Source of the DNA: Alphaproteobacteria bacterium
GTDB lineage: Bacteria; Pseudomonadota; Alphaproteobacteria; Micropepsales; Micropepsaceae
Length of the DNA stretch: 16,554 nt
Direction of reading: 5' to 3'
Assembly (NCBI GenBank): GCA_003246795.1
Contig: QKCS01000370.1
Coordinates: 1 to 16,554, forward strand
The translations under genes and the position numbers were made by a program. Below, one piece after another: positions 6,821 to 13,443 of the stretch (positions are counted from its first letter, which is position 1; each line of letters starts with the position of its first letter). A model generated the notes under the pieces. That model worked only from the letters and a program-made list of their open reading frames with translations, made no database searches and was not told the origin of the DNA.

Positions 6821-7524
6821 GGGCGGGCGGCCTTGTAGCGGGCCCAGCCGTTCGCCCGCAGCTTGCAAGCTGGGCACGCGGCACAGCCATAGCCCCAATC
6901 GTGCCGCGTCGCCCGATCGCCGCGGTAGCACGAATGTGTCTCTTCGACGATCAAGTCGACGAGCGCGGCGCCGCCCAACGCTTCGGCCAGCGCCCATGTC
7001 GCCGCCTTGTCGCGCCACATAAGCGGGGTGTCGATGATGAAGCGCGCGTCGAGCCCCAAGTTCAAACTCACCTGCAAACTCTTCAGCGTGTCGTCACGGC
7101 AATCCGGATAACCGGAATAGTCCGTCTCGCACATCCCGCCCACGAGATGCTTGATCCCGCGCCGATACGCGATCGCCGCAGCCGACGTGAAGAAGAAGAT
7201 GTTGCGTCCCGGCACGAACGTCGTCGGCAGCCCGTCCTTCCCCATCGCAATCTCGACGTCGCCGGTCAACGCCGTCTTGCCCAGCGCCTTGATCACCTAT
7301 AGATCGACGACATGGTCTTCGCCGCGCTTCGCCGCCCACTGCGGAAACCGTTGCCGAAGGCCGTCGACGAATCGCGTACGGACATCGAGTTCCACGGCGT
7401 GCCGCTGCCCGTAAGCGAACCCGACGGTTTCGACAGAATCGAACGCGTCCAGCGCCCAGGCCAAACACGTTGCCGAATCTTGCCCGCCGGAGAAGAGAAC
7501 CAGCGCTTTGTTTCGCTCCGTCAT
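6817..7524 (-). pseudogene. queC: 7-cyano-7-deazaguanine synthase, interrupted by an in-frame TAG at codon 76
   Basis: QueC is an ATP-dependent synthase that turns 7-carboxy-7-deazaguanine into preQ0 using ammonia. Codons 1-75 from ATG 7524 give its N-terminus, with the PP-loop motif LVLFSGGQDSATCLAWAL and GFAYGQRHAVELD. Codon 76 is TAG (7299-7297 on the minus strand). Codons 77-235 continue in the same frame with family sequence: ALGKTALT, TFVPGRNIFFFTSAAA, GGMCETDYSGYPDCRD, TPLMWRDKAATWALAEALGG and the zinc site HSCYRG...GYGCAACPACK. Read through the TAG, the product is 235 residues, the normal length (E. coli 231), with no gap in similarity. One base change from TCG (Ser) would create this stop. 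A restart at GTG 7296 could make a 159-residue fragment, but it lacks the PP-loop and any clear ribosome site. Real nonsense mutation, amber suppression and sequencing error are all possible. Confidence 0.88.
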
Positions 7525-7631
7525 CGCTATCGCAACTGCACAACGAGGCGGACATTGGGGGGATGCGAAGGCCCGCGCAATGGGATAAACACGCCCAGAC
7601 CAAGAACGAAGTCCGTGAGCGAGGATTAACC

Positions 7632-8756
7632 GTGTCGGCCATCGCAATCAGCGGCACCGGCCTCTATACGCCGCCCTTTTCCATCAGCAACGAAGAACTG
7701 GTCGCCGCCTTCAACGCCTTCGTCAAGAAATTCAACGCTCAGCACGCGACCGAAATCGCCGCGGGCAAGGTTCAGCCCTTGCAGGAATCGAGCGTGGATT
7801 TCGTCCTCAAGGCGTCCGGCATCAAGGCCCGTTACGTCGTCGAGAAGGATCACATCCTCGATCCCGACGTGATGTGCCCTCGCATCCCGGAACGAACGAA
7901 CGAACAGCTCTCCATCCTCGCCGAAATGGGCGTGACCGCCGCCAAGGAAGCGCTAGAGCGCGCGGACCGCAAACCCGCCGACATTGACTGCGTGCTGGTT
8001 GCCTGCTCGAACCTGCAACGCGCCTACCCCGCCATCGCGATCGAGGTGCAGAACGCGCTGGGTTGCCCGGGCTTCGCCTTCGACATGAACGTCGCCTGCT
8101 CGTCGGCGACCTTCGGCCTGCAAGCGGCAGCCGACATGATCCGCGCTGGCAACGCCAAGGCGGCGTTGGTCGTCAACCCGGAAATCTGTTCGGGCCATTT
8201 GAACTTCCGCGACCGCGACAGCCACTTCATTTTCGGCGACGTCGCAACCGCAATCGTCCTCGAACCAGCCGAACGCGCCAACGGCCGGCACGCCTGGGAA
8301 GTTCTCGGCACGCGGCTCAAGACCCAGTTCTCGAACAACATCCGCAACAATTTCGGCTTCCTGAACCGTGCGGCGCCCGAAGGCGTCGGCAAGCCCGACA
8401 AGCTCTTCGTCCAGGAAGGCCGCAAGGTCTTCAAAGAGGTCGTGCCGATGGTGTCCGAACTGATCGTCGGCCACTTGGCCGACGAGAAGATCGCGCCCGA
8501 GCACCTCGCGCGCCTATGGCTGCATCAAGCCAACATCAACATGAACGACTTCATCGCCCGGAAGGTCTTGGGCCGTGATCCGAAGCCGGGCGAGTCGCCG
8601 GTGATCCTCGACACTTACGCCAACACGAGTTCGGCGGGCTCGATCATCGCCTTCCACAAATACAGCGACGACCTGAAGAAGGACGACCTCGGCGTCATCT
8701 GCTCCTTCGGCGCCGGCTATTCGGCCGGCAGCGTCATCGTACGGAAGCTACACTAA
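7632..8756 (+). CDS. Beta-ketoacyl-ACP synthase III-like condensing enzyme
   Basis: The 374-residue thiolase-fold protein has the full KAS III catalytic triad: Cys156 in NVACSSATFG, His298 in LHQANINMND and Asn331 in DTYANTSSAGS. KAS III enzymes condense an acyl-CoA starter with malonyl-ACP. This one is longer than E. coli FabH (about 317 residues), with extra N-terminal sequence (FNAFVKKFNAQHATEIAAGK, 28-47). It resembles the Pseudomonas PA3286-type enzymes, which take medium-chain acyl-CoA from beta-oxidation into fatty-acid synthesis. The start is GTG 7632: GAGGA at 7621-7625 is a good ribosome site, and family similarity begins at ISGTGLYTPP. The gene stands alone, divergent from queC (107 bp apart) with no plsX or other fab gene nearby, suggesting a specialised rather than the primary initiating enzyme. 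The stop is 5 bp from that of the convergent downstream gene. Confidence 0.88.
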   Translation: MSAIAISGTGLYTPPFSISNEELVAAFNAFVKKFNAQHATEIAAGKVQPLQESSVDFVLKASGIKARYVVEKDHILDPDVMCPRIPERTNEQLSILAEMGVTAAKEALERADRKPADIDCVLVACSNLQRAYPAIAIEVQNALGCPGFAFDMNVACSSATFGLQAAADMIRAGNAKAALVVNPEICSGHLNFRDRDSHFIFGDVATAIVLEPAERANGRHAWEVLGTRLKTQFSNNIRNNFGFLNRAAPEGVGKPDKLFVQEGRKVFKEVVPMVSELIVGHLADEKIAPEHLARLWLHQANINMNDFIARKVLGRDPKPGESPVILDTYANTSSAGSIIAFHKYSDDLKKDDLGVICSFGAGYSAGSVIVRKLH

Positions 8757-8761
8757 CCTGA

Positions 8762-9127
8762 TCAGACCGAACGCACGCTGACGATCTTGAACGTGCGCAT
8801 CACGCCGTCGTGCTCGGTGATCGACAGGTACTCGCCCTGTTTGATGATATGGCGATCGAGCTTGAACAGTGGCTCGTCGTCGTCGCTGTCATGGGCGTCA
8901 TAGTCGAAGTGCCAGCCGCGCCCGACGTCGATCAAGAGCCCATTCTCGTCGTCCGCACCCGCCGTAAAGCGGCGCACGGTGCATTTCGCCTTGTTCTGCT
9001 TCCACTCGTCCGTGCTCAAGTGCCCCTCGGCGTCGAGCGGCGCGACGAACTCATAGCCGTGGTTGGAACTCCCGTTGGGATGTTCCTTCGAACGTGCGAG
9101 CTCCAGTCGAACCCGGAACAACGGCAT
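8762..9127 (-). CDS. Conserved hypothetical protein in usp operon
   Basis: I cannot assign a function to this 121-residue protein. It begins MPLFRVRLELARSKEHPNGS and is rich in charged residues, with an acidic stretch at DYDAHDSDDDEP (75-86). The C-terminal half reads as short beta strands (EYLSITEHDGVMRTFKIVSV). There is no signal peptide, membrane helix or cysteine pair (a single Cys49). The start ATG at 9125-9127 is firm because a strong ribosome site (GAGGAGG) precedes it by about 6 bases, and that site overlaps the end of the upstream universal stress gene; only 11 bp separate the two genes. It is therefore almost certainly cotranscribed with usp and may act in the same stress or low-oxygen response. 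I believe similar proteins occur in other alphaproteobacteria, but I could not check this. Confidence 0.8.
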   Translation of the reverse strand: MPLFRVRLELARSKEHPNGSSNHGYEFVAPLDAEGHLSTDEWKQNKAKCTVRRFTAGADDENGLLIDVGRGWHFDYDAHDSDDDEPLFKLDRHIIKQGEYLSITEHDGVMRTFKIVSVRSV

Positions 9128-9138
9128 GGATGTCCTCC

Positions 9139-9999
9139 TCAGTGCGCCATAAAGATCGGCATGGTGACGTTGGCGAAGACATGCCGCGTCACGCCGCCGA
9201 GCACAAGCTCTCTGAGCCGGCTGTGACCATAGCCGCCGATGACGAGGAGGCCCGCACCCGACCGCGCCGCCGCGTCGAGCAGCGTGTCCGCCGTGCCCTG
9301 GCCGCCCGGATTGATCCCGTGCTCGACCGCCGCCAGACCGTGGAGCCTGAGATAGTCGCGCAATCGGTCCATCTGCACCGTATCGATGGGACCCGTGGTC
9401 ACGTTCATGATCTCGATGCCTTCCGCCCGGCTCAGCATCGGGATCGCGGCGGAGATGGCGTGCGCGGCGGTCGCGCCGCCGTCCCAACCGACGGCGATCT
9501 TCGCGCCGACGATTTTGCCCGTCTTCGCCGGCACGAGAAGCAGAGGCTTGCGCCCATTCAAGAGCGCCGACTCCAGAGTCACGCGCAGGGAAACATCCTT
9601 CGACTCGGCGGGCATGTCGAAGATCACGAGATCCGAAAGCCGTGCTTCCTCGGCGACGACTTCTTCGGCAAGGCCCTCACGCACGTGGAAGGAAGCGCCC
9701 ATGCCCGCCTGCGGCGGTTCGTGCACCGGCGCACCCGCCGTCTTGGCGGCTTGGTCGAGTGAAGCGCGTGCGGTTGCCGCCGCGCGGTTCGATGCCTCAC
9801 GCGCGGCGTCCATGATCTCCTGGATGACGCCTGCGGAGATCCCCTCGCCCAAATAAGGAAGAACCTCGCTCGGGTCGGGCCGTACGAAAACGCTCGCAAC
9901 GTGGCTTCCGAACGCCTTTGCGACGTCGAAGGCAGCTTGCAGCACGTGCGCGTCGCGCTCGCTTCCCGTCAACGGCACCAGTATCTTGCGGTAGGCCAT
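9139..9999 (-). CDS. Universal stress protein, tandem UspA domains
   Basis: The 286-residue cytosolic protein has two Usp domains in tandem, about residues 1-155 and 165-286. Domain 1 starts YRKILVPLTGSERDAHVLQA and ends with DLVIFDMP and PLLLVPA; it lacks a clear nucleotide-binding glycine motif. Domain 2 starts KIAVGWDGGATAAHAISAA and has LLVIGGYGHSRLRELVLGG (251-269), close to the ATP-binding G-x2-G-x9-G pattern, followed by VTRHVF. Such proteins bind ATP or other nucleotides and respond to starvation, oxygen limitation or respiratory stress; the partner is unknown. The ATG at 9999 has a strong ribosome site (AAGGAGGG). It leads a two-gene operon with the small protein at 8762-9127. An FNR/FixK-like palindrome centred 60 bp upstream of the start suggests control by oxygen status. 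Confidence 0.92.
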   Translation of the reverse strand: MAYRKILVPLTGSERDAHVLQAAFDVAKAFGSHVASVFVRPDPSEVLPYLGEGISAGVIQEIMDAAREASNRAAATARASLDQAAKTAGAPVHEPPQAGMGASFHVREGLAEEVVAEEARLSDLVIFDMPAESKDVSLRVTLESALLNGRKPLLLVPAKTGKIVGAKIAVGWDGGATAAHAISAAIPMLSRAEGIEIMNVTTGPIDTVQMDRLRDYLRLHGLAAVEHGINPGGQGTADTLLDAAARSGAGLLVIGGYGHSRLRELVLGGVTRHVFANVTMPIFMAH

Positions 10000-10024
10000 G
10001 CGGCCCTCCTTGTCGCGTACGAAA

Positions 10025-10066
10025 TCTGTAGGGCCCGTAGCCTATCCGGACCTTGACTTGAATCAA
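10025..10066 (-). promoter_or_regulatory. FNR/FixK-type box and -10 element upstream of usp
   Basis: TTGACTTGAATCAA at 10053-10066 matches the TTGA-N6-TCAA core of FNR/FixK/Anr sites, 9 of 10 positions of TTGAT-N4-ATCAA. On the minus strand, a weak -10 hexamer TACAGA lies at 10030-10025. If it sets +1 at 10018, the box is centred at -41.5, the standard class II activator position, and the leader is 19 nt including the AAGGAGGG ribosome site. There is no -35 match, as expected for an activated promoter. The match and geometry are seen directly; the regulator is inferred. Confidence 0.55.
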
Positions 10067-10109
10067 GCACTTAAGGTCAACAACTCCACCGCAGAGGGTC
10101 CTGGGATCG

Positions 10110-10724
10110 ATGGCAAGAGTGCAGAAGGCGGTTCAGCCGAGAGCCTGGCAACGCATGTTGTCCGGGCGCCGCCTCGACCTGCTCGATCCCTCGCCGTTCG
10201 ACATCGAGATCGAAGACATCGCGCACGGTCTCGCCCGCGTCGCGCGCTGGAACGGTCAGACCTACGGCGACCATGCCTTCTCCGTCGCGCAACACTGCAT
10301 GCTCGTCGAAGATATCGTGGCGCAACTCAAGCCCGGCATCGCGCAGCGCTGGCGCTTGGCCGCCTTGCTTCATGACGCGCCGGAATACGTGGTCGGCGAC
10401 CTGATCAGTCCCTTCAAGGCGGCCGTCGGCCTCGACTACAAGTCGCTGGAAAACAAACTGCTCGCGGCAATCCACGTGCGCTTTGGCCTGCCGGCCCACT
10501 TGCCCAACGACACGACCCAACTCATCAAACGCGCTGACAGAACCTCCGCTTTCTTCGAAGCGACGCAGTTGGCTGGATTCGCGCCGGAGGAAGCGCTGGA
10601 ACTGTTCGGCTCGCCACGGGGCGTTTCGCCGATCGAGCTGACGCCGCTCGCGACAGCAACGGCACAGAAGCGCTATCTTGAGCGTTTCAAGGCATTGTTG
10701 CCGACCGCAAGCCATCGTCGCTGA
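10110..10724 (+). CDS. HD-domain phosphohydrolase (YfbR-like)
   Basis: The 204-residue protein is an HD-superfamily metal-dependent phosphohydrolase. The metal motif is complete: His55 (GDHAFSVAQH), His88-Asp89 (LLHDAPEYVVGD) and Asp143 (KRADRTSAF). The pattern resembles YfbR-type 5'-deoxynucleotidases, which dephosphorylate deoxynucleoside monophosphates; RVARWNGQTYGDH fits alphaproteobacterial family members. The substrate here is not proven. No membrane or signal segment is seen. The ATG at 10110 is preceded by GAGGG (10094-10098) and GGGA (10103-10106), and the domain similarity starts well after it. It heads a three-gene operon: 13 bp separate it from the phosphatase-like gene, which overlaps the NAD regulator. 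This placement suggests a role in nucleotide or NAD-related phosphate metabolism (inference). Confidence 0.86.
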   Translation: MARVQKAVQPRAWQRMLSGRRLDLLDPSPFDIEIEDIAHGLARVARWNGQTYGDHAFSVAQHCMLVEDIVAQLKPGIAQRWRLAALLHDAPEYVVGDLISPFKAAVGLDYKSLENKLLAAIHVRFGLPAHLPNDTTQLIKRADRTSAFFEATQLAGFAPEEALELFGSPRGVSPIELTPLATATAQKRYLERFKALLPTASHRR

Positions 10725-10737
10725 CAGGGGGAACGCG

Positions 10738-11253
10738 ATGCCTGCCATCTATGTCTGCCCGAAAAGCCAAGTTCCGGAAGCGGCGCGCCGCCTGCGCCCG
10801 TCCCATTTGGTGACGCTGCTCGATCCCGCCGATCACATGCCGACGCCTGACGAAATCCCCGGCCATCGCCACCTGAAACTCGGCATGCACGACGTCACGG
10901 TCGTGCGCGGCGATCACATCCCGCCGGACGAACAGCATGTGCGCGAACTCATCGCCTTTGCGAAGCAATGGGATCGCAGCCAACCGATGCTGATCCACTG
11001 CTGGGCCGGCATCAGCCGCTCCACGGCGTCGGCCTTCACGGTCGCGTGCATGCTCAACGAACCGGGCAGCGAAGCCGACATCGCACGCCGCCTGCGCAAC
11101 GCGGCGGCGCACGCCCAGCCCAACGCGCGCATCGTCGCCATCGCCGACATGGTGTTGGCCCGCAACGGGCGAATGGTCGAGGCGCTCGACATCATGGGGC
11201 CGGCCAGTATCGCCTTCGAAGGCCATCTCTTCGCCCTGCCCGTTCACGCATGA
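10738..11253 (+). CDS. Protein-tyrosine/dual-specificity phosphatase-like protein
   Basis: The 171-residue protein carries the cysteine phosphatase P-loop Cys-x5-Arg in LIHCWAGISRSTASAF: Cys88 is the nucleophile and Arg94 binds phosphate. His51-Asp52 in the GMHDVTV segment is a candidate general-acid loop. The fold is compact, without regulatory domains, signal peptide or membrane helix. Members of this group may act on phosphotyrosine, nucleotides or phosphoinositides, so the substrate is open. The ATG at 10738 has a good ribosome site (AGGGGGA about 6 bases upstream). It starts 13 bp after the HD gene, and its stop overlaps the start of the NAD regulator (ATGA at 11250-11253), so its output is tied to that regulator. 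Confidence 0.85.
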   Translation: MPAIYVCPKSQVPEAARRLRPSHLVTLLDPADHMPTPDEIPGHRHLKLGMHDVTVVRGDHIPPDEQHVRELIAFAKQWDRSQPMLIHCWAGISRSTASAFTVACMLNEPGSEADIARRLRNAAAHAQPNARIVAIADMVLARNGRMVEALDIMGPASIAFEGHLFALPVHA

Positions 11254-12263
11254 GCAACGCGCAGACATCGACGCGTCGCGGGATTCGGGCCGCCGCTCAC
11301 ACGGTCATCATCGGCCTCAATGCCTGCATCGTGACGGTCGGCGAGGAGACGCCGCGCGTGCTCGTCGTGCGCCGCGATCCGGCGGCCCGGACGCAGGCGC
11401 CCGACGGCCTGCCCTTCGGCCCGTTCGAGCCCGAACACGACCGCACGCTCGAGATCGGCCTACGCAACCTTGTGAAGGACCAGACGCACGTTTCGTTGGG
11501 CTATGTCGAACAGCTCTACACGTTCGGCGACCGCGGCCGTCACGAGCCTGAAGCGGACGAAGGAAGGCGCGTCGTTTCCGTGGGCTATCTGGCATTAACG
11601 CGCGAAGCGAAGGACAGCGCCGGATCTGGAAGTTGGCGCAACATCTACGACTTCTTCCCATGGGAAGACTGGCGCAACGAGCGTCCGGCGATCATCGACG
11701 ACCTCATTCGCCCGCGCCTCGACGCTTGGGCGGGCCTCGCCGACAAAGACTTGCGACACGACCGCGCGCGCCTCTGCTTCGGCTTCGACGGCCTGCATTG
11801 GGATGAAGAGAAGGTGCTCGAGCGCTACGAACTGATGTACGACGCGGGCCTCGTTCTCGAGACGCGCCGCGACGGCCGCCCGCTGCCCGCTTCGGCGCCG
11901 CCTGCGTCCGACCAGAAGCAGTTCGGCGAGGCGATGCAGTTCGACCATCGCCGCATCTTGGCGACCGGCATGGGCCGGTTGCGCGGCAAGCTGAAATACA
12001 GACCGATCGTCTTCGAATTGATGGACGAGGCCTTCACGCTGCTCGAGCTGCAGCGCACGGTCGAGGCGATCTCGGGCATCCGCCTGCACAAGCAGAACTT
12101 CCGCCGCCTCGTCGAAACGTCAGGTCTCGTCGAACGCACCGGCAAGCGCTCGACCAAAGCGGGCGGGCGCCCGGCCGAGCAGTTTCGCTTCCGCCGCGAA
12201 GTCCTGCGCGAACGTCCGGCCCCGGGCGTGCGCGTTCCCTTGCGTCGGACAGCGCGCCTCTAA
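11250..12263 (+). CDS. nadQ: NAD biosynthesis transcriptional regulator (NadQ/NrtR type, Nudix + winged helix)
   Basis: The 337-residue protein joins a Nudix-fold sensor (about 15-220) to a winged-helix DNA-binding domain (about 240-320), the architecture of NrtR-family NAD regulators; alphaproteobacterial members are called NadQ. The Nudix box is degenerate: where REUxEExGU is expected, the protein reads LRNLVKDQTHVSLGY (71-85), losing the catalytic glutamates. It is probably a ligand sensor rather than a hydrolase. LGYVEQLYTFGDRGR (83-97) is typical of the group. The C-terminal domain reads KYRPIVFELM, TLLELQRTVEAISG, HKQNFRRLVETSGLV, then a basic wing (GKRSTKAGGRPAEQFRFR). The start ATG overlaps the previous stop (ATGA). 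The nadABC operon lies about 1.2 kb downstream with two matching palindromes at its promoter, the likely targets. Its stop overlaps the convergent EEP gene by 4 bp. A catalytic Nudix hydrolase is the less likely alternative. Confidence 0.83.
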   Translation: MSNAQTSTRRGIRAAAHTVIIGLNACIVTVGEETPRVLVVRRDPAARTQAPDGLPFGPFEPEHDRTLEIGLRNLVKDQTHVSLGYVEQLYTFGDRGRHEPEADEGRRVVSVGYLALTREAKDSAGSGSWRNIYDFFPWEDWRNERPAIIDDLIRPRLDAWAGLADKDLRHDRARLCFGFDGLHWDEEKVLERYELMYDAGLVLETRRDGRPLPASAPPASDQKQFGEAMQFDHRRILATGMGRLRGKLKYRPIVFELMDEAFTLLELQRTVEAISGIRLHKQNFRRLVETSGLVERTGKRSTKAGGRPAEQFRFRREVLRERPAPGVRVPLRRTARL

Positions 12264-13216
12264 TAGCAGCGCGAACGGTCGGTGACGGCGATCTCGGCGA
12301 GCACCGGCAAGTGGTCGGAGCCGACCTTCGGCAGCACGCGGCGCGAAACGAAGCTCAAGCCCTCGCCCGCCATCATGTGATCGATCGGAATCCGCATCTG
12401 CGGCGGCAGGATTGAGGGCCACGTGCCGCCGGCGCCGGTCAACACTGTCAGCCCGCCGCGCTCAGCGATCGTTTGAACCACGTTCCCCCAAGGCGCCGCG
12501 TTGAAGTCGCCGAGAAGCAGCTTGGCGCCCGACCACGCGCCAAGATCGTCGCCGATCTCTTCGGCTTGCGCGCCCTGCGCCCAAAACGGGCGATTGGGAA
12601 ACGGCCGCGTCATGTGCGTCGCAAACAGCATCAGATGACAGCCCGCAATCTCCGTCTCGAGACCGACGAGCGGCGAGCGCTCCGGATCGCGCGTCGCTTT
12701 GACCGCAGGCGCCGTCAGCCGCGAGCGGGCGAAGATCGTGATGTCGCATCGCCCGCTGCCGAGGCAATCGAAGCGGTAAGGATAGATCGCCCCAAGCGGC
12801 TGCAGTTCGTCGCGAATGCGTCTTGTCGTCTCGACGAACACGACGATGTCCGCATTGGCCTCCTCGGCCATCCGGCGCACGTCGGCGATCCGGCCGTTCG
12901 CAAACCACACATTGAACAGCAACACCTTGAAGCGCGGCGCATCCGCGGGCGTGGGCCCCGGCGCAGCCGTCCACGGCATCGCCGTCACATAGGCCACCAC
13001 AGCCAACACCGCCGCCGCTGCCGCCAAGCGGAGCCATCCGCACGCGGCCGCCGCCAACGCCGCCGCACCAGCGATCACGATCGACGGCAGCAAGAATTGT
13101 CCCGCAAGGTCGAACGACCAATGCAGAGAAGCGCCGGCGACGCCGCCAAGCACGGCCAAGACGGCGACAAGAGCAACGAGGACGCCCGCACGCACGACGC
13201 CCAGGAAGGTCCGCAT
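12260..13216 (-). CDS. Membrane-anchored endonuclease/exonuclease/phosphatase (EEP) family protein
   Basis: The 318-residue protein has three N-terminal hydrophobic helices (about 7-28, 41-60, 64-83) followed by an EEP domain (96-312) that probably faces the periplasm. Catalytic motifs are visible: Asn102 in LLFNVWFANG, Glu129 in VFVETTRR, His201 in FATHMTRPFP, Asp237/Asn239 in LLLGDFNAAPW, and Asp301-His302 in GSDHLPVLAEI. The superfamily cleaves phosphodiester or phosphomonoester bonds in DNA, lipids or inositol phosphates; the membrane-anchored bacterial group has no settled substrate. The start is ATG 13216; an in-frame TTG at 13222 would add only two residues. It lies between nadQ (convergent, 4-bp overlap) and nadA (divergent, 237 bp), so its promoter shares the intergenic region carrying the nad operators. 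Confidence 0.87.
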   Translation of the reverse strand: MRTFLGVVRAGVLVALVAVLAVLGGVAGASLHWSFDLAGQFLLPSIVIAGAAALAAAACGWLRLAAAAAVLAVVAYVTAMPWTAAPGPTPADAPRFKVLLFNVWFANGRIADVRRMAEEANADIVVFVETTRRIRDELQPLGAIYPYRFDCLGSGRCDITIFARSRLTAPAVKATRDPERSPLVGLETEIAGCHLMLFATHMTRPFPNRPFWAQGAQAEEIGDDLGAWSGAKLLLGDFNAAPWGNVVQTIAERGGLTVLTGAGGTWPSILPPQMRIPIDHMMAGEGLSFVSRRVLPKVGSDHLPVLAEIAVTDRSRCY

Positions 13217-13348
13217 GTTCAAAGGATCGCTTGTAACAGGAACGACAAGGATGATGGTTATTTGCTAACGAGGGTCGGCCATCGATGCGCGATTTCTATC
13301 GCAATGTTATGTGACGGCCGTGTGACCCCGTCGAATTGCCCACCCCGC

Positions 13349-13377
13349 TTGACACCCTTTATGCTCAATCCTAGCAT
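13349..13377 (+). promoter_or_regulatory. Sigma70-type promoter of nadABC
   Basis: A perfect -35 hexamer TTGACA (13349-13354) is followed after 17 bp by TAGCAT (13372-13377), 4 of 6 matches to TATAAT. The predicted transcript starts near 13384, giving a leader of about 70 nt before the nadA ATG. The spacer and -10 are covered by the imperfect operator at 13360-13378, so a bound regulator would block polymerase. Seen directly; not tested. Confidence 0.65.
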
Positions 13378-13378
13378 T
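13360..13378. promoter_or_regulatory. Imperfect operator copy overlapping the nadA -10
   Basis: TATGCTCAATCCTAGCATT has the left arm TATGCTCAA identical to the perfect palindrome at 13425-13443. Its right arm CCTAGCATT matches the mirrored arm at 5 of 9 positions, including the core AGCAT. Arm spacing (one central base) is the same, and the centres of the two copies are 65 bp apart. It spans the promoter spacer and -10 element. It is probably a second NadQ site. Confidence 0.58.
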
Positions 13379-13424
13379 TTTTGAGAGGTGGCCCCTAGAC
13401 GCCGCCCTTTTTTGATACCATATA

Positions 13425-13443
13425 TATGCTCAAGTTGAGCATA
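13425..13443. promoter_or_regulatory. Perfect 19-bp palindrome, probable NadQ operator in nadA leader
   Basis: TATGCTCAAGTTGAGCATA has 9-bp arms that are exact inverted repeats around one central G. It sits directly upstream of the nadA ribosome site (GAGGGA, 13445-13450) and start codon (13454), about 42-60 bases into the predicted transcript. With the imperfect copy upstream it is the natural target for a dimeric winged-helix repressor. The regulator assignment rests on the nearby nadQ-like gene. In RNA it could also form a hairpin beside the ribosome site. Confidence 0.72.

Noticed and set aside
5559..6890. 443-codon minus-strand open frame across queE and the phosphatase
   Set aside because: Out of frame with queE, arginine-rich, and interrupts two supported genes.
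7294..7299. Selenocysteine or pyrrolysine-type programmed decoding of the queC TAG
   Set aside because: Selenocysteine uses TGA; pyrrolysine use is not expected in QueC and no supporting structure or gene is visible. Mutation or base error is simpler.
13289..13302. Small GCGAT-TTCT-ATCGC hairpin between the EEP gene and nadA
   Set aside because: A 5-bp stem without a T tract; too weak for a terminator or operator claim.
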